DNA of 64,000 nucleotides from Halomonas beimenensis (GCF_002549795.1 NZ_CP021435.1:434001-498000), one strand, 5' to 3'. Positions 19,690-27,600 are shown, numbered from the stretch's first letter. Translations and numbers: made by a program. The notes: generated by a model not told the origin, from the sequence alone.

Positions 19690-20370
19690 TCATGCCAGCC
19701 CCCGGAGCAGGTAGATCAACCAGAGGTGCGCGGGATAGAACCAGCGGGTGAGCGGCCGGGGCAGGCGCATCGGCGGTAAGCAAGTGGTCACCAGGGCGAG
19801 CAGCAGGGCCACGCCCAGGAAGGCCGAGACGGCGGACAGGCTCGGACCGTACTGGAGCACCGGCCACACCAGGAGCGGGACGAGCCAGGCGATCGGCCAG
19901 CGGATCGCCAGCATGAAGGCGACGATGAGGCCCAGGGCCAGCGGGCCGTATTCGTTGAGCCAGGTGAAGCCGGCCAGCAGCACGCCGGCGACCAGGGCGA
20001 CGGGATCCCGGTGCCGGTGATAGGCCACCAGGTAGGCGGCGGCGGCGAGGGTGAAGCAGATGTTGCCCAGGACTTCCCCGCGCAGTGCCAGGAACGGGAG
20101 CTGGGCGGCCAGGGCGATGAACAGGATCCGGTCGGCGTAGCGGCGGGCATTGGTCGAGTGCAAGGCGTGCCACGCCACCATGAAACAGAACATGGGCAGG
20201 GCGAAGCGACCCAGGGTGAGACGCAGGAGAGCCGGTAGGTCACCGCTCACTAGCCAGAGGCTGACGTGATCGACGGCCATGGTGGCGATGGCCAGGCCCT
20301 GGACCAGGGGCAGCCAGGTCGGCAGGGATCGGGCCAGGGGGGGAGCGGCGGTCAGGGTGGTCGTGGTCAT
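19690..20370 (-). CDS. TraX-like polytopic membrane protein
   Basis: 226 residues, about six to eight hydrophobic segments. The N-terminal part has LVQGLAIATMAVDHVSLW and LGRFALPMFCFMVAWHAL, which match the TraX family (F-pilin acetylase and relatives): a DH motif and RxxFPxF-type helix. It overlaps the zot stop by 4 bp and is read from the same mRNA. Not part of the standard inovirus gene set. It might modify a virion or host envelope component, but substrate and role are unknown. Confidence 0.8.
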   Translation of the reverse strand: MTTTTLTAAPPLARSLPTWLPLVQGLAIATMAVDHVSLWLVSGDLPALLRLTLGRFALPMFCFMVAWHALHSTNARRYADRILFIALAAQLPFLALRGEVLGNICFTLAAAAYLVAYHRHRDPVALVAGVLLAGFTWLNEYGPLALGLIVAFMLAIRWPIAWLVPLLVWPVLQYGPSLSAVSAFLGVALLLALVTTCLPPMRLPRPLTRWFYPAHLWLIYLLRGLA

Positions 20371-21209
20371 AGGTCGAGTACCTCCACGTCGAGGGGAAGC
20401 CCGCGTTCCATGGCGTTGAAACAGTCGGGGATGGTGGTGCGGATCGGCTTGCCGTCCTGGTCGTAGAGCCGACAGGCGCCGTCGAAGATCGAGCCGGCAT
20501 GCGCGGTGACGATCTCGGGCTCGGCCTGGCTGGTCGGGCTGATGGTGCGGGCGGCCTGGGGGGCTCCCTGGGCCGATTCTTCCTCGCCGCCCAGGAAGCC
20601 GGACACCGAGTTGGCGGCGTAGGCCACGCACAGCGCCGAGCCCAGGAAGACGAAGGGGGCGATGATCAGGATCCGGGGCAGGCGGCGCTTGCCGGTGTGG
20701 ATCGAGGCCGAGGTGTACTCGGCGAACACTTCCTTGGGGTGCTTCCAGATCGAGACTTCGCAGTCGGCGTCGCCCTTGTGGGTCATGGGGTTGGTGTGAC
20801 ACACGCCCTCGAAGCGGTAGACCAGGGCGCCACCCATCTTGCCCCGGCGCATGAGGTGCTCGTGGACCTCGACCAGGGCGCGGACGTCGCTGGTGACCTG
20901 GGAGGGGTTCTGGCAGGTGAGGATGAAGTCGATCCCCCGGTGCCGGTGGGTTTCCAGCTCGGCGATCTCGGGGGGCGGGGTGCCGGTGTTGCGGTAGCGG
21001 CGCCATCGTTGCTGGCACTCGTCCAGGACGATGATCGCCCCGTCGGGGCAGTCCATCCATTCGTCGGGGATCGGGGCGGCGCGGGTCCAACCGTTGATGT
21101 TGGAGAACACCGGGCGCTCGGGGTGTTCGTGCATGAGCCTCAGCGTCATCCAGATCGCCCGCAGGGTCTTGCCGGCGCCGGGCACGGCGGTGATCAGGTG
21201 GATGGACAT
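20367..21209 (-). CDS. zot: Zot-family assembly ATPase (gpI-like)
   Basis: Inner-membrane ATPase that drives filamentous virion assembly and extrusion. Walker A is PGAGKT near the N-terminus (MSIHLITAVPGAGKT), and Walker B is IIVLDECQQ. A single membrane segment (ILIIAPFVFLGSALCVAYAA) near residue 190 precedes a periplasmic tail with a CRLYD...PDCF cysteine pair. 280 residues. Follows the minor coat gene by 1 bp. Confidence 0.93.
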   Translation of the reverse strand: MSIHLITAVPGAGKTLRAIWMTLRLMHEHPERPVFSNINGWTRAAPIPDEWMDCPDGAIIVLDECQQRWRRYRNTGTPPPEIAELETHRHRGIDFILTCQNPSQVTSDVRALVEVHEHLMRRGKMGGALVYRFEGVCHTNPMTHKGDADCEVSIWKHPKEVFAEYTSASIHTGKRRLPRILIIAPFVFLGSALCVAYAANSVSGFLGGEEESAQGAPQAARTISPTSQAEPEIVTAHAGSIFDGACRLYDQDGKPIRTTIPDCFNAMERGLPLDVEVLDL

Positions 21210-21210
21210 A

Positions 21211-21501
21211 TCACTTGCCTCCGGTGATGGCGGCGCTGGGCTTGAGGCTCCAGGCGTTCATGGTGGCGCGCAGCAGCAGGGCCGAGCCGATGGACGAGAG
21301 GCCCACGTCGAAGCCGGCGAGCTGGATGAACCACAGCACCTGGCCGGACTGGCCCAGGAAGGACGAGGCCTGGGAGAGCAGGCCCGAGATGACCACGGCG
21401 CCGATGGTGGTGAACACGACCAGGCCGGCGACCCGGGCCATGAGCGAGCCGACCAGGAAGGTGGCGAAGCCGGAGAGGATGGAGACGAGGATAGCGGGCA
21501 T
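21211..21501 (-). CDS. minor coat protein, DUF2523/gpVI-like
   Basis: 96 residues with three hydrophobic stretches (PAILVSILSGFATFLVGSL, VFTTIGAVVISGLL, GLSSIGSALLLRATM). Size, membrane topology and position between the adsorption protein and Zot match gpVI-type proteins, which cap the virion end and aid release. Confidence 0.85.
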   Translation of the reverse strand: MPAILVSILSGFATFLVGSLMARVAGLVVFTTIGAVVISGLLSQASSFLGQSGQVLWFIQLAGFDVGLSSIGSALLLRATMNAWSLKPSAAITGGK

Positions 21502-21503
21502 GG

Positions 21504-22721
21504 TTAGGCACTCCTCAAGACGATGTAGAGCGACAGGATCATGCAGACGGCGATGACGGCCCCGCGGATCATCGAGGCGAAGTCGCAGACGGGCTGCCAG
21601 TCGAGTTCAATCACCGAGTTGAAGGGGGCGGGCAGGGTGATCGCGGTCGGCGCCGGACAACTGCCACTGCCGAGGCCGATGTCGTAGTCGGGCAGGGAGT
21701 CGATGGTCTCCACCTGCCATTCGGGCTCTACCTCGCCGAACGGCGGGATCGGTTCCTGCGTGCTCTCATACATCGCTTCGTCGGCGGTCTTGCCGTCGGC
21801 ATCGGTATCGGGGTTGGGCGGTTCCTTGCCTTCCAGGCTGGCGGCGACGTTCTCGGCCCAGGCCTTGGCCTTCTGACGGACCTCGGGTGGTGAGGAGCCC
21901 TTGGCGTCCTCGATGTCGTTCAGCTTGGGATCGATGGCGTCGTTGGTGTCGGCCCATTCCCAGGGGTAGGGAGATTCGTCGTCGAACCAGAGGTCGTCGA
22001 CGATGGTGCTCGGCAGGTGCTCGTCCAGCTGGCCATAGTCCGACTCGGGGACGAGGACCGGCTCGGTTTCCAGCGTGGAATCGACCGAGCCGCCGGTGTA
22101 TTCCGCCTTCTGAATCACCGGATGGAAATGCAGGGTGGGAAAGTAGCCGCCCTCCGGTTCGAGATTGGTGCAGTTGTTCACGAAGGGGTCGGAGGACTCC
22201 GTGTAGGGGACGGCATAGGTGTAGCCCATCCACCAGGCATCGTTGACGTACTTGGCGCCCCACTCCTGGACGGTATAGAGGGCGTCGGGGCACTGCGAGG
22301 ACACACCAGGGATCTCGCTCCACTCGGACCAATCCGGAGAGGTGACGGGCTGGCTCTCGCCGGTGCCGGCCTCGTGGATGCCGTCCTGCATGGACCAGGC
22401 CCAGCCGGCGGCGGCGATGGCCAGTTGTAGGCCGGGATGCATCAACCCTCGGCCAAGGGCCGCGAGCGCGCCCTTGCGCAACGTGGAACGAGCCACAGGG
22501 ACCACCTGCCGGGTATAGATCCGCTCGGCGGTGTTGACGTGCTGATACGCCACGCTGGCGGCGGCCTCGATGTACTGGCCGTTCTTCACGCCGGTGGCGG
22601 TGGTGGAGAGGATCTCGATGCCGTTGGTGTTGACGGCGGCTAGTGATGAAACAGGAGCCAGAAGGCCGGCAACAAGGCCAGCAATACCAACATACCGGGG
22701 GAAAGTTCGAGCATGGGTCAT
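21504..22721 (-). CDS. adsorption / minor tip protein (gpIII-like)
   Basis: 405 residues: N-terminal signal peptide (VAGLLAPVSSLAA), a variable extracellular region with several cysteines and acidic Pro-rich linker (GKEPPNPDTDADGKTA), and a C-terminal membrane anchor (IRGAVIAVCMILSLYIVL). This is the architecture of the inovirus tip protein that binds pili and TolA. The receptor-binding part has no recognisable homology, as is usual. Sits between the major and DUF2523-type coat genes. Confidence 0.85.
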   Translation of the reverse strand: MTHARTFPRYVGIAGLVAGLLAPVSSLAAVNTNGIEILSTTATGVKNGQYIEAAASVAYQHVNTAERIYTRQVVPVARSTLRKGALAALGRGLMHPGLQLAIAAAGWAWSMQDGIHEAGTGESQPVTSPDWSEWSEIPGVSSQCPDALYTVQEWGAKYVNDAWWMGYTYAVPYTESSDPFVNNCTNLEPEGGYFPTLHFHPVIQKAEYTGGSVDSTLETEPVLVPESDYGQLDEHLPSTIVDDLWFDDESPYPWEWADTNDAIDPKLNDIEDAKGSSPPEVRQKAKAWAENVAASLEGKEPPNPDTDADGKTADEAMYESTQEPIPPFGEVEPEWQVETIDSLPDYDIGLGSGSCPAPTAITLPAPFNSVIELDWQPVCDFASMIRGAVIAVCMILSLYIVLRSA

Positions 22722-22746
22722 GGCCTCGGGTCCTGTCGGTGAATCG

Positions 22747-22768
22747 AAACGGGCCCCCGTAGGGGCCC
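22747..22768 (-). terminator. hairpin between coat and adsorption genes
   Basis: GGGCCCC-CGTA-GGGGCCC (7-bp perfect stem), followed on the minus strand by GTTTCG. The place just after the major coat gene corresponds to the strong central terminator of Ff phages, which makes coat mRNA more abundant than gpIII mRNA. Confidence 0.6.
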
Positions 22769-22798
22769 GGGGGAGTGGGCGGTAGGGCTCGACCCGGT

Positions 22799-23026
22799 TC
22801 AGCGCATCACGCGGCGAATCAGGAAGAACACCATCACGGTGGCCAGCACCGAGAGCACGGCGATGCCGACGTCGGAGACGGGGCCGGTGGCCGATTCGAT
22901 GGTGGTGACCAGTTCGGTGGTGTCGACCACCGGGGTCGCCGGCTCGGTGGCCAGGGCGGCCCCGGACACCAGGGCGAGGGGAGCGAGGGCGATGCGGCGG
23001 ATCTTCTTGGCGACGAAGGTTTTCAT
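22799..23026 (-). CDS. major coat protein (gpVIII-like)
   Basis: 75-residue precursor. A basic N-terminus (MKTFVAKKIRRIA) and hydrophobic signal end in SGAALA. The mature protein of about 48 residues has an acidic N-terminus (TEPATPVVDTTELV), a membrane helix (VGIAVLSVLATVMVFFLI) and a basic end (RRVMR) that would contact the DNA. This is the exact inovirus coat plan. Confidence 0.9.
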   Translation of the reverse strand: MKTFVAKKIRRIALAPLALVSGAALATEPATPVVDTTELVTTIESATGPVSDVGIAVLSVLATVMVFFLIRRVMR

Positions 23027-23031
23027 AGCGG

Positions 23032-23247
23032 TTACCTCAAGTGGGCGTGGATTTGCTGGGCGATGGCCCGAATGGCCCAGGCGGCGGCCCAGACCATTCC
23101 GATGGCGAGGGCGACCCGAATGGCGTCCTCGACACTCAACCAGGGCTGCGTGCCAGCCCTGACGAGTTCGGCGGCGTCGACCCATTCCAGGGGCACCGAA
23201 CAGGTGCCCGTGGAATCGTCGAAGTCGCGGCAGACCTGCACCTTCAT
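23032..23247 (-). CDS. small phage membrane protein
   Basis: 71 residues: a short soluble N-terminus with two cysteines (VQVCRDF, GTCSVPLEW) and one membrane helix (VALAIGMVWAAAWAIRAIA). Lies 5 bp upstream of the coat gene and overlaps the ssDNA-binding gene by 4 bp. A minor virion protein (gpVII/gpIX-like) is possible but not shown. Confidence 0.7.
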   Translation of the reverse strand: MKVQVCRDFDDSTGTCSVPLEWVDAAELVRAGTQPWLSVEDAIRVALAIGMVWAAAWAIRAIAQQIHAHLR

Positions 23248-23576
23248 GACTTGGCGGCCTGCTTGGGTTCGGCGGGAGCGGCCTGGGGCTGGCCGCTGGC
23301 GGCGGGCTTGCGCACGGCGATGGCGTGCATGGTGATCTTGCCGCCGGTGGTGCGCATCTCGGCGTCAATCTCCAGGTTGCACGGCATGTTCGCGGCGTAG
23401 GGGCGGATCTGGTCGAGGATCTCGTAGGGGGCCGAGATGGTGGCGACCTCGTAGCCGACGCGGTTCTCATTGTTGGCGTCGGCCTCGTTCATGACGGTGA
23501 GCTTGGCGCCCTTGACGCCGTTGTCCATGGAGTAGCGCATGGCGCCGATGACGCGGGCTTGGATGGTGTTGATCAT
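23244..23576 (-). CDS. phage single-stranded-DNA-binding protein (gpV-like)
   Basis: 110 residues starting MINTIQARVIGAMRYSMDNG, mostly beta-strand pattern with a disordered Ala/Pro/Lys tail. Size, position just upstream of the coat genes and sequence style resemble the gpV proteins of Pf1-type phages, which coat the ssDNA before packaging. The start at 23576 overlaps the previous stop as ATGA; the open frame extends further upstream without support. Confidence 0.8.
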   Translation of the reverse strand: MINTIQARVIGAMRYSMDNGVKGAKLTVMNEADANNENRVGYEVATISAPYEILDQIRPYAANMPCNLEIDAEMRTTGGKITMHAIAVRKPAASGQPQAAPAEPKQAAKS

Positions 23577-23956
23577 GGCTGTGTCCTTCCTTTCTTGGCT
23601 GCGTGGCGTGTGAGCTGTTCGCAATGCTCAGCGAGAGCCGCTAGCTCGGTGGTTTCCGGGGACTGACCATCCAGCTCCCGGCTGTAGTACTCGGCGAGGC
23701 GGTAGAGGAGCGCGGCCTTGCCCGGATCCCGGCCGTGGAGGCAGCGGCTGGCCCGCTCCCTCAAGGCTCGGGGCTCCGGGCAGGGGTCCCCCTGCCGCGC
23801 CACCCTGCCCCTCGGTCGGGCCGCACGGCAGTCGCCGCCGTGGCCCCCGTCAAGGGCGCTCGCTGCGCTCGCCCCCTCGCCCTTGACGGGGCCCAGGACG
23901 CCGACTCGGGGAGCCGTGCGACCGATGGGCGACGGGTGACGGGCAGGGGAAAACAT
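23573..23956 (-). CDS. phage hypothetical protein
   Basis: 127 residues. The first half is low complexity and Arg/Pro/Gly-rich. The second half is a helical region (LLYRLAEYYSRELDG, ELAALAEHCEQLTRH) that looks like a true domain. Both ends overlap neighbours by 4 bp (ATGA), which supports translation. The start may be internal. Function not recognised. Confidence 0.55.
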   Translation of the reverse strand: MFSPARHPSPIGRTAPRVGVLGPVKGEGASAASALDGGHGGDCRAARPRGRVARQGDPCPEPRALRERASRCLHGRDPGKAALLYRLAEYYSRELDGQSPETTELAALAEHCEQLTRHAAKKGRTQP

Positions 23957-24174
23957 CAGTTGGCTCCAGAGCCTTGAGCGGCGGGCCGATCGGTGCCCAG
24001 GCCCAGGGCGTGCAGGTCGCCGCGCTCCAGGCGCTCGAGACCGTCCTGGATGAGCAGCTCGCCCAGGGCGGAGGGGGTGACGTGGTGCGTGCCGGCCTGG
24101 ACGAGGTAGCGGCCGTAGTCGGCGGCGTCCAGGAACACGCGGATCGACTGTTTCTTGCCGGTGGCGTGGGTCAT
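23956..24174 (-). CDS. small phage protein, possibly DNA-binding
   Basis: 72 residues. Begins MTHATGKKQSIRVFLDAADYG, a basic stretch plus a beta strand and helices (ALGELLIQDGLERLERG) reminiscent of ribbon-helix-helix regulators. An SD-like GAGGAACACCCC lies upstream. Overlaps the next gene by 1 bp. Identity uncertain. Confidence 0.6.
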   Translation of the reverse strand: MTHATGKKQSIRVFLDAADYGRYLVQAGTHHVTPSALGELLIQDGLERLERGDLHALGLGTDRPAAQGSGAN

Positions 24175-24199
24175 GGGGTGTTCCTCGGGTGGGGGTGGA

Positions 24200-24691
24200 T
24201 CAGGCGCTGATGCCCTGGGAGTATCCGGGACGGGACAGGGGCAACGGCGCGGCGTCGTGAGCCGCAGGGGCCGGGACGCTACGGGGGGAATCGGAGGCCG
24301 GGGCGTCGTCCAGGGCGTAGGCGCCGAAGCCGAGGTAAAACGCTTCGTAGAAGGCTTCGTAGACGTGGACGGTGAAGCGCTTGGCGGCCTCCAGGGTGGC
24401 GAAGCCGCGAGCCGAGACGCCGCCGTCGTCACGGGTGACGATGGCGACCCCGGGGGGCTGGATGCCGTCGAGTTGGTCGGGAGTGATGCGCTTGCCCAGC
24501 ACCACGTCCCAGCCCAGGAGGTCAGAGCCGAGGATCGTGGCGACGTCGTTGCCAGAGCAGGTGATGAGCTGGGCCTGGCCGCCGGCGACGATGCCGGTGG
24601 CGGCCTGGTAGCTGGGGGCGATGAAGTGGACGTCCAGGAGGGTGCAGCCTTCCCGGGTGCGTTCGTTCTCGAAGCGAATGTCAAAGCTCAT
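24200..24691 (-). CDS. phage hypothetical protein with shared C-terminal tail
   Basis: 163 residues, N-terminus MSFDIRFENERTREGCTLLDV. No known fold recognised. The tail (SPRSVPAPAAHDAAPLPLSRPG ... ISA, about 30 residues) is closely related to the tail of the adjacent upstream gene (24733-25233), down to the DNA level around the stop codon. This suggests a duplicated segment. Confidence 0.65.
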   Translation of the reverse strand: MSFDIRFENERTREGCTLLDVHFIAPSYQAATGIVAGGQAQLITCSGNDVATILGSDLLGWDVVLGKRITPDQLDGIQPPGVAIVTRDDGGVSARGFATLEAAKRFTVHVYEAFYEAFYLGFGAYALDDAPASDSPRSVPAPAAHDAAPLPLSRPGYSQGISA

Positions 24692-24732
24692 GCCGGTGCC
24701 TCCGTGTTCCTGCCTGTCGCGATCTGGTCGAT

Positions 24733-25233
24733 TCAGGCGCTGACGCCCTTCGGTTGTCGGGCTACGACCCTCACGAATCGGAGATTCGTTTCGGTTCGCA
24801 GCCTGGGGAGCAGGTCCTGGGCGGACGTTTTCACCCCAGACCCGAACCCCTGTTGGGCAGGGGACGAGGCAGCGTCGAAAAAAGGGGCCCGCTCGGTCGT
24901 CCCAGCCGGACGGGACAGGAGCAGCGGGGCGACGTGGCGGGCCAAAGGCGCGGGGACGCTACGGGGTGAAGCGGTGGCAGCCGGGGCGTAGGCACGGCGG
25001 ACCAGGGACAAGGCGACCTCTCGGGAGGTGAGGCCGGGGGCGAACACGCCCAGGATACCGGGAGCGGTGGAGCGCTCCAGGAAGACGCCGGCGGGGGCGT
25101 CGGCCATGTCGGCGAAGAAGACGGTCCAGGTGCCGGTATGGCGGTTCTGGTCGATGTAGCCGGCTTCGCGGCCCTCGACCTGGAAGAAGGTGACGGTACC
25201 CAGGGAGTCGGTGACGGTGCGGAAGGTGATCAT
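24733..25233 (-). CDS. phage hypothetical protein with shared tail plus in-frame insert
   Basis: 166 residues starting MITFRTVTDSLGTVTFFQVEG. Residues from about 93 carry the same SPRSVPAP...LLLSRP tail as the neighbour. A stretch of about 50 extra residues then follows (GTTERAPFFDAASSPAQQGF onward) before the common ending GVSA. The DNA encoding the insert contains two perfect hairpins (24774-24788 and 24847-24863), so a mobile palindromic element inserted in frame is likely. Function unknown. Confidence 0.65.
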   Translation of the reverse strand: MITFRTVTDSLGTVTFFQVEGREAGYIDQNRHTGTWTVFFADMADAPAGVFLERSTAPGILGVFAPGLTSREVALSLVRRAYAPAATASPRSVPAPLARHVAPLLLSRPAGTTERAPFFDAASSPAQQGFGSGVKTSAQDLLPRLRTETNLRFVRVVARQPKGVSA

Positions 25234-25436
25234 GCCCAGTCCTCCTGTTGGAGGCACTGCCGTTGCAGCAGGGCAATGTTGATCATGCGGTACTTGCCGA
25301 CCTTCATGGCGGGCAGGTGACCGTTACGGATGTGGCCGTAGACCACCCCCTGTTCGAGGCCGGAGAGCTCGGCGAAACGCTCGATGGTCATCAGGGGCAC
25401 GTTGGCCGGGACCTGGGGCGCTTGTGTGTCTTCCAT
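25230..25436 (-). CDS. AlpA/MerR-like excisionase-type DNA-binding protein
   Basis: 68 residues containing one winged helix: MTIERFAELSGLEQGVVYGHIRNGHLPAMKVGKYRMINI, the pattern of phage excisionases and AlpA regulators. First gene of the minus-strand phage operon, divergent from the XRE repressor, overlapping the next gene by 4 bp. It could direct excision or switch on the lytic genes. Confidence 0.82.
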   Translation of the reverse strand: MEDTQAPQVPANVPLMTIERFAELSGLEQGVVYGHIRNGHLPAMKVGKYRMINIALLQRQCLQQEDWA

Positions 25437-25546
25437 GTCGTCACCTGCCTTTGGTTGCCTGTGTTAGGCTTCAGGTAGTAGTCAAAGCTGAAGGTATCCA
25501 TATCTAGATACCGTATCTAAATCTGAATATATCCGGATATGACCGC
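25437..25546. promoter_or_regulatory. divergent phage control region with operator palindromes
   Basis: AT-rich 110 bp between the excisionase-like gene and the XRE repressor. It contains the perfect palindromes TATCTAGATA (25501-25510) and ATATCCGGATAT (25529-25540), the arms GGTATC/GATACC (25493-25512) around the first, and a direct repeat of ATCTAGAT as ATCTAAAT. Layout fits a repressor that controls both promoters. Confidence 0.7.
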
Positions 25547-25831
25547 ATGTCAAGCGATCTTGGCAAAAAAGTTCGTGAGATCCGTGAAGCCGAAGGGCTA
25601 GGGCGGCAGGCTTTTTGTGACCTTATAAACGTTCCAAAACAGACGCTTATAAACGTAGAGACGGGTAGGAGTAGCCCCTCAGGGAAGCTTCTAGCTGAAG
25701 TGAGCAAGTGCTTTAGCAAGTACACGCTTTGGCTGATGACTGATCAGGCCGATGAGTCGTGTGGGCAGATCAGCCCGGAGATCGAGAAGGCGCGGCAGAC
25801 GCTCAAGCAGACAGGGACGGATACCGACTAG
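25547..25831 (+). CDS. XRE-family phage repressor
   Basis: 94 residues. The helix-turn-helix runs from LGKKVREIREAEGLGRQAFCDLIN to QTLINVETGRSSPSGKLL, the Cro/CI pattern. No C-terminal peptidase domain, so it would not be cleaved by RecA like lambda CI; induction may use an antirepressor. Lower GC than the structural genes. Divergent from the excisionase-like gene over the operator region. Confidence 0.85.
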   Translation: MSSDLGKKVREIREAEGLGRQAFCDLINVPKQTLINVETGRSSPSGKLLAEVSKCFSKYTLWLMTDQADESCGQISPEIEKARQTLKQTGTDTD

Positions 25832-25870
25832 CCAGGAAGGCTAGAGACAAATGGTTCCAGGGTGGAAGGC

Positions 25871-25892
25871 TTATTAGCGGTTAAGCTAATAA
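25871..25892. promoter_or_regulatory. 8-bp perfect inverted repeat upstream of the cargo gene
   Basis: TTATTAGC-GGTTAA-GCTAATAA lies 34 bp before the cargo gene start. It is a candidate operator or a weak terminator for the repressor transcript; no T-run follows. Confidence 0.45.
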
Positions 25893-25925
25893 TATGTCAG
25901 GTCTGGCTTTTAGGTTTAAATAGTT

Positions 25926-27473
25926 ATGAGTGATTTGGGTGAGATGGGAGAGACCACCTTTCATAATCTGTGCGTCAGGACAGACATGGTGGCTAATAAG
26001 TCTCTTGTTGATAAGATGGGGTGGGATTTCATTGTGGAGTTCCCATTCGTTCCTGGCTGCTCACTGATTGATGTGCATAAGTCAGCAGCTGAATGTAAAG
26101 TTCAGGTTAAAGCAACAAGGGGTAGAAGTAAAAAAATAGATATATCTTTGTCAAACTTGCGTCGGCTTGCGACTACCCCATCTCCAGCTTTTTACGTTTT
26201 CATTGAGTTTGATGGGAAAGAGGAGGCGCAGCGCATATACGTTCTGCATGTTGATGAATCTTTAGCTTTCAAGATCCTGAAGAGAGTTTATAAAGAGATT
26301 GATGCTGGTAATGAAGATCGTCTTCATAAGCGGAAGATGACAATTAGATATAGCGAAGAGCATAGGCTGGAGAGTGTTAGTGGTAAAGATTTAAAGGATA
26401 AGCTGTTGGGAGATATTGGCGGGGATTTCTCGGCTTACGTAGAAAAGAAAAAGGAATATCTCCAGTCCGCAGGGTTTGAAAGTGGAAAGGTCACTATTGA
26501 TTTTCAAACCAATGGGGTTGAGAGTGTTAAGTCCTTGATTGAAATGTCATTGGGAGCAGATAGGGAAGTAGATGTAGATAAGATCACTGGCTTTAAGAAG
26601 CGCTTTGGTTATAAGGAAAAGGACCCCATGCTGGATAGCCAAGGCGGAAAGCTAAAAATGCAAGATGTTAAGCCGGCTGCCCAGTGTCGCCTGGTTTTTA
26701 AAGATAAAAAAATCGCTCCTGGCTTTTCATTCCCATGTAAGTTTTTTACAACTCCAATTAATCAATTTGTGCCGGATGAAATGAAAGCGGCAAGAGTTGA
26801 AGGAGAGTTTTTTGAGGTTTTCATATATCCTCACTTAGGGAAGGCGAATTGTTCCTTTTCGCTTGATGCTGAAAAATTTTTGTCTTTGAGTGATCTGTAT
26901 TCAGTTCTCTCGGTCATGCAGTGGGTCGGTGAAGACGGAAAGTTATTGTACTGTGATCTTGTTTTCGATGCTGAGAGCAAGATGGGGTTTAATGTATGTG
27001 GCAAGGAGATGGGGGTCTCTTATCTGAAAGAGATTGAAGCCGTAAGGAAGATAATCAGTGTTGTCGCGGACTTTGGGCTCTCCTCTGAAGTTAGCGCAAG
27101 GCTTGTTGATCTTGTTGAATATAAAGATCACATAATCGAGTTTGCTGAATACTGGAGTGGTAATGATAGAGATATAAATGTCGAGTTCAGGCTTAATGAT
27201 GAGTCTTTGGATATTGACGCCCCTGTTGTGTGTGTTCTTATCTCAACCGCCCCAGTTGGAAACTATAAGTTAGGTGCTTTTTACACTCTTCAGGGGGAAG
27301 CGTGTAAAAAAGATAATGGAGTGTATGCGTTAAAGGATAGGCGGTTGGTGCTTGAAGAAAAAATGGCTGTTAAGCAAGGTGAAGCAGTAAAGCAAGAGGA
27401 TCTAGATGAAGAAAAACGAAGAATAGAAGAAAAATATCACAAGCAAGGTTGTCATGTCATAGTGATTGAGTGA
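25926..27473 (+). CDS. low-GC phage cargo gene; nuclease-like N-terminus, function unknown
   Basis: 515 residues with GC far below both host and phage structural genes, so it came from another source. The N-terminal 130 residues resemble the DUF4365/PD-(D/E)XK-type nuclease core: E-rich start, Asp in GWDFIVEF, then ECKVQVKAT (ExQxK-like) and SPAFYVFIEFDG. The remaining 380 residues match no family I recognise; the middle is beta-rich and the C-terminus is a charged helix (EEKRRIEEKYHK). Located between repressor and attR, the usual place for accessory genes that defend the host or the provirus. Activity is inferred only. Confidence 0.7.
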   Translation: MSDLGEMGETTFHNLCVRTDMVANKSLVDKMGWDFIVEFPFVPGCSLIDVHKSAAECKVQVKATRGRSKKIDISLSNLRRLATTPSPAFYVFIEFDGKEEAQRIYVLHVDESLAFKILKRVYKEIDAGNEDRLHKRKMTIRYSEEHRLESVSGKDLKDKLLGDIGGDFSAYVEKKKEYLQSAGFESGKVTIDFQTNGVESVKSLIEMSLGADREVDVDKITGFKKRFGYKEKDPMLDSQGGKLKMQDVKPAAQCRLVFKDKKIAPGFSFPCKFFTTPINQFVPDEMKAARVEGEFFEVFIYPHLGKANCSFSLDAEKFLSLSDLYSVLSVMQWVGEDGKLLYCDLVFDAESKMGFNVCGKEMGVSYLKEIEAVRKIISVVADFGLSSEVSARLVDLVEYKDHIIEFAEYWSGNDRDINVEFRLNDESLDIDAPVVCVLISTAPVGNYKLGAFYTLQGEACKKDNGVYALKDRRLVLEEKMAVKQGEAVKQEDLDEEKRRIEEKYHKQGCHVIVIE

Positions 27474-27569
27474 GCAGCTTCTGCCGTGTCAACAAAGCGT
27501 CAACCGAAGTGCCCAGAATAGGCAGGAGTTAGCAGGTATGGCGCTTTCAACTTCTTGTTTTTGCTAAAT

Positions 27570-27589
27570 ATTGGCATGCATTGGCATGC
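27570..27589. repeat. tandem 10-bp repeat ATTGGCATGC next to attR
   Basis: Two perfect head-to-tail copies, 11 bp before attR. Candidate integrase arm site. Otherwise 27474-27600 holds no gene. Confidence 0.45.
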
Positions 27590-27600
27590 TCCCCCTCGCC

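Noticed and set aside
20371..21090. Upstream extension of the TraX-like frame
   Set aside because: It is a shadow of zot in another frame; the GT-rich start region lies at 20370.
25230..25831. Toxin-antitoxin pair made of the two divergent small genes
   Set aside because: One is excisionase-like and the other a Cro/CI repressor, with operators between them. The layout is a lysogeny switch and no toxin fold is seen.
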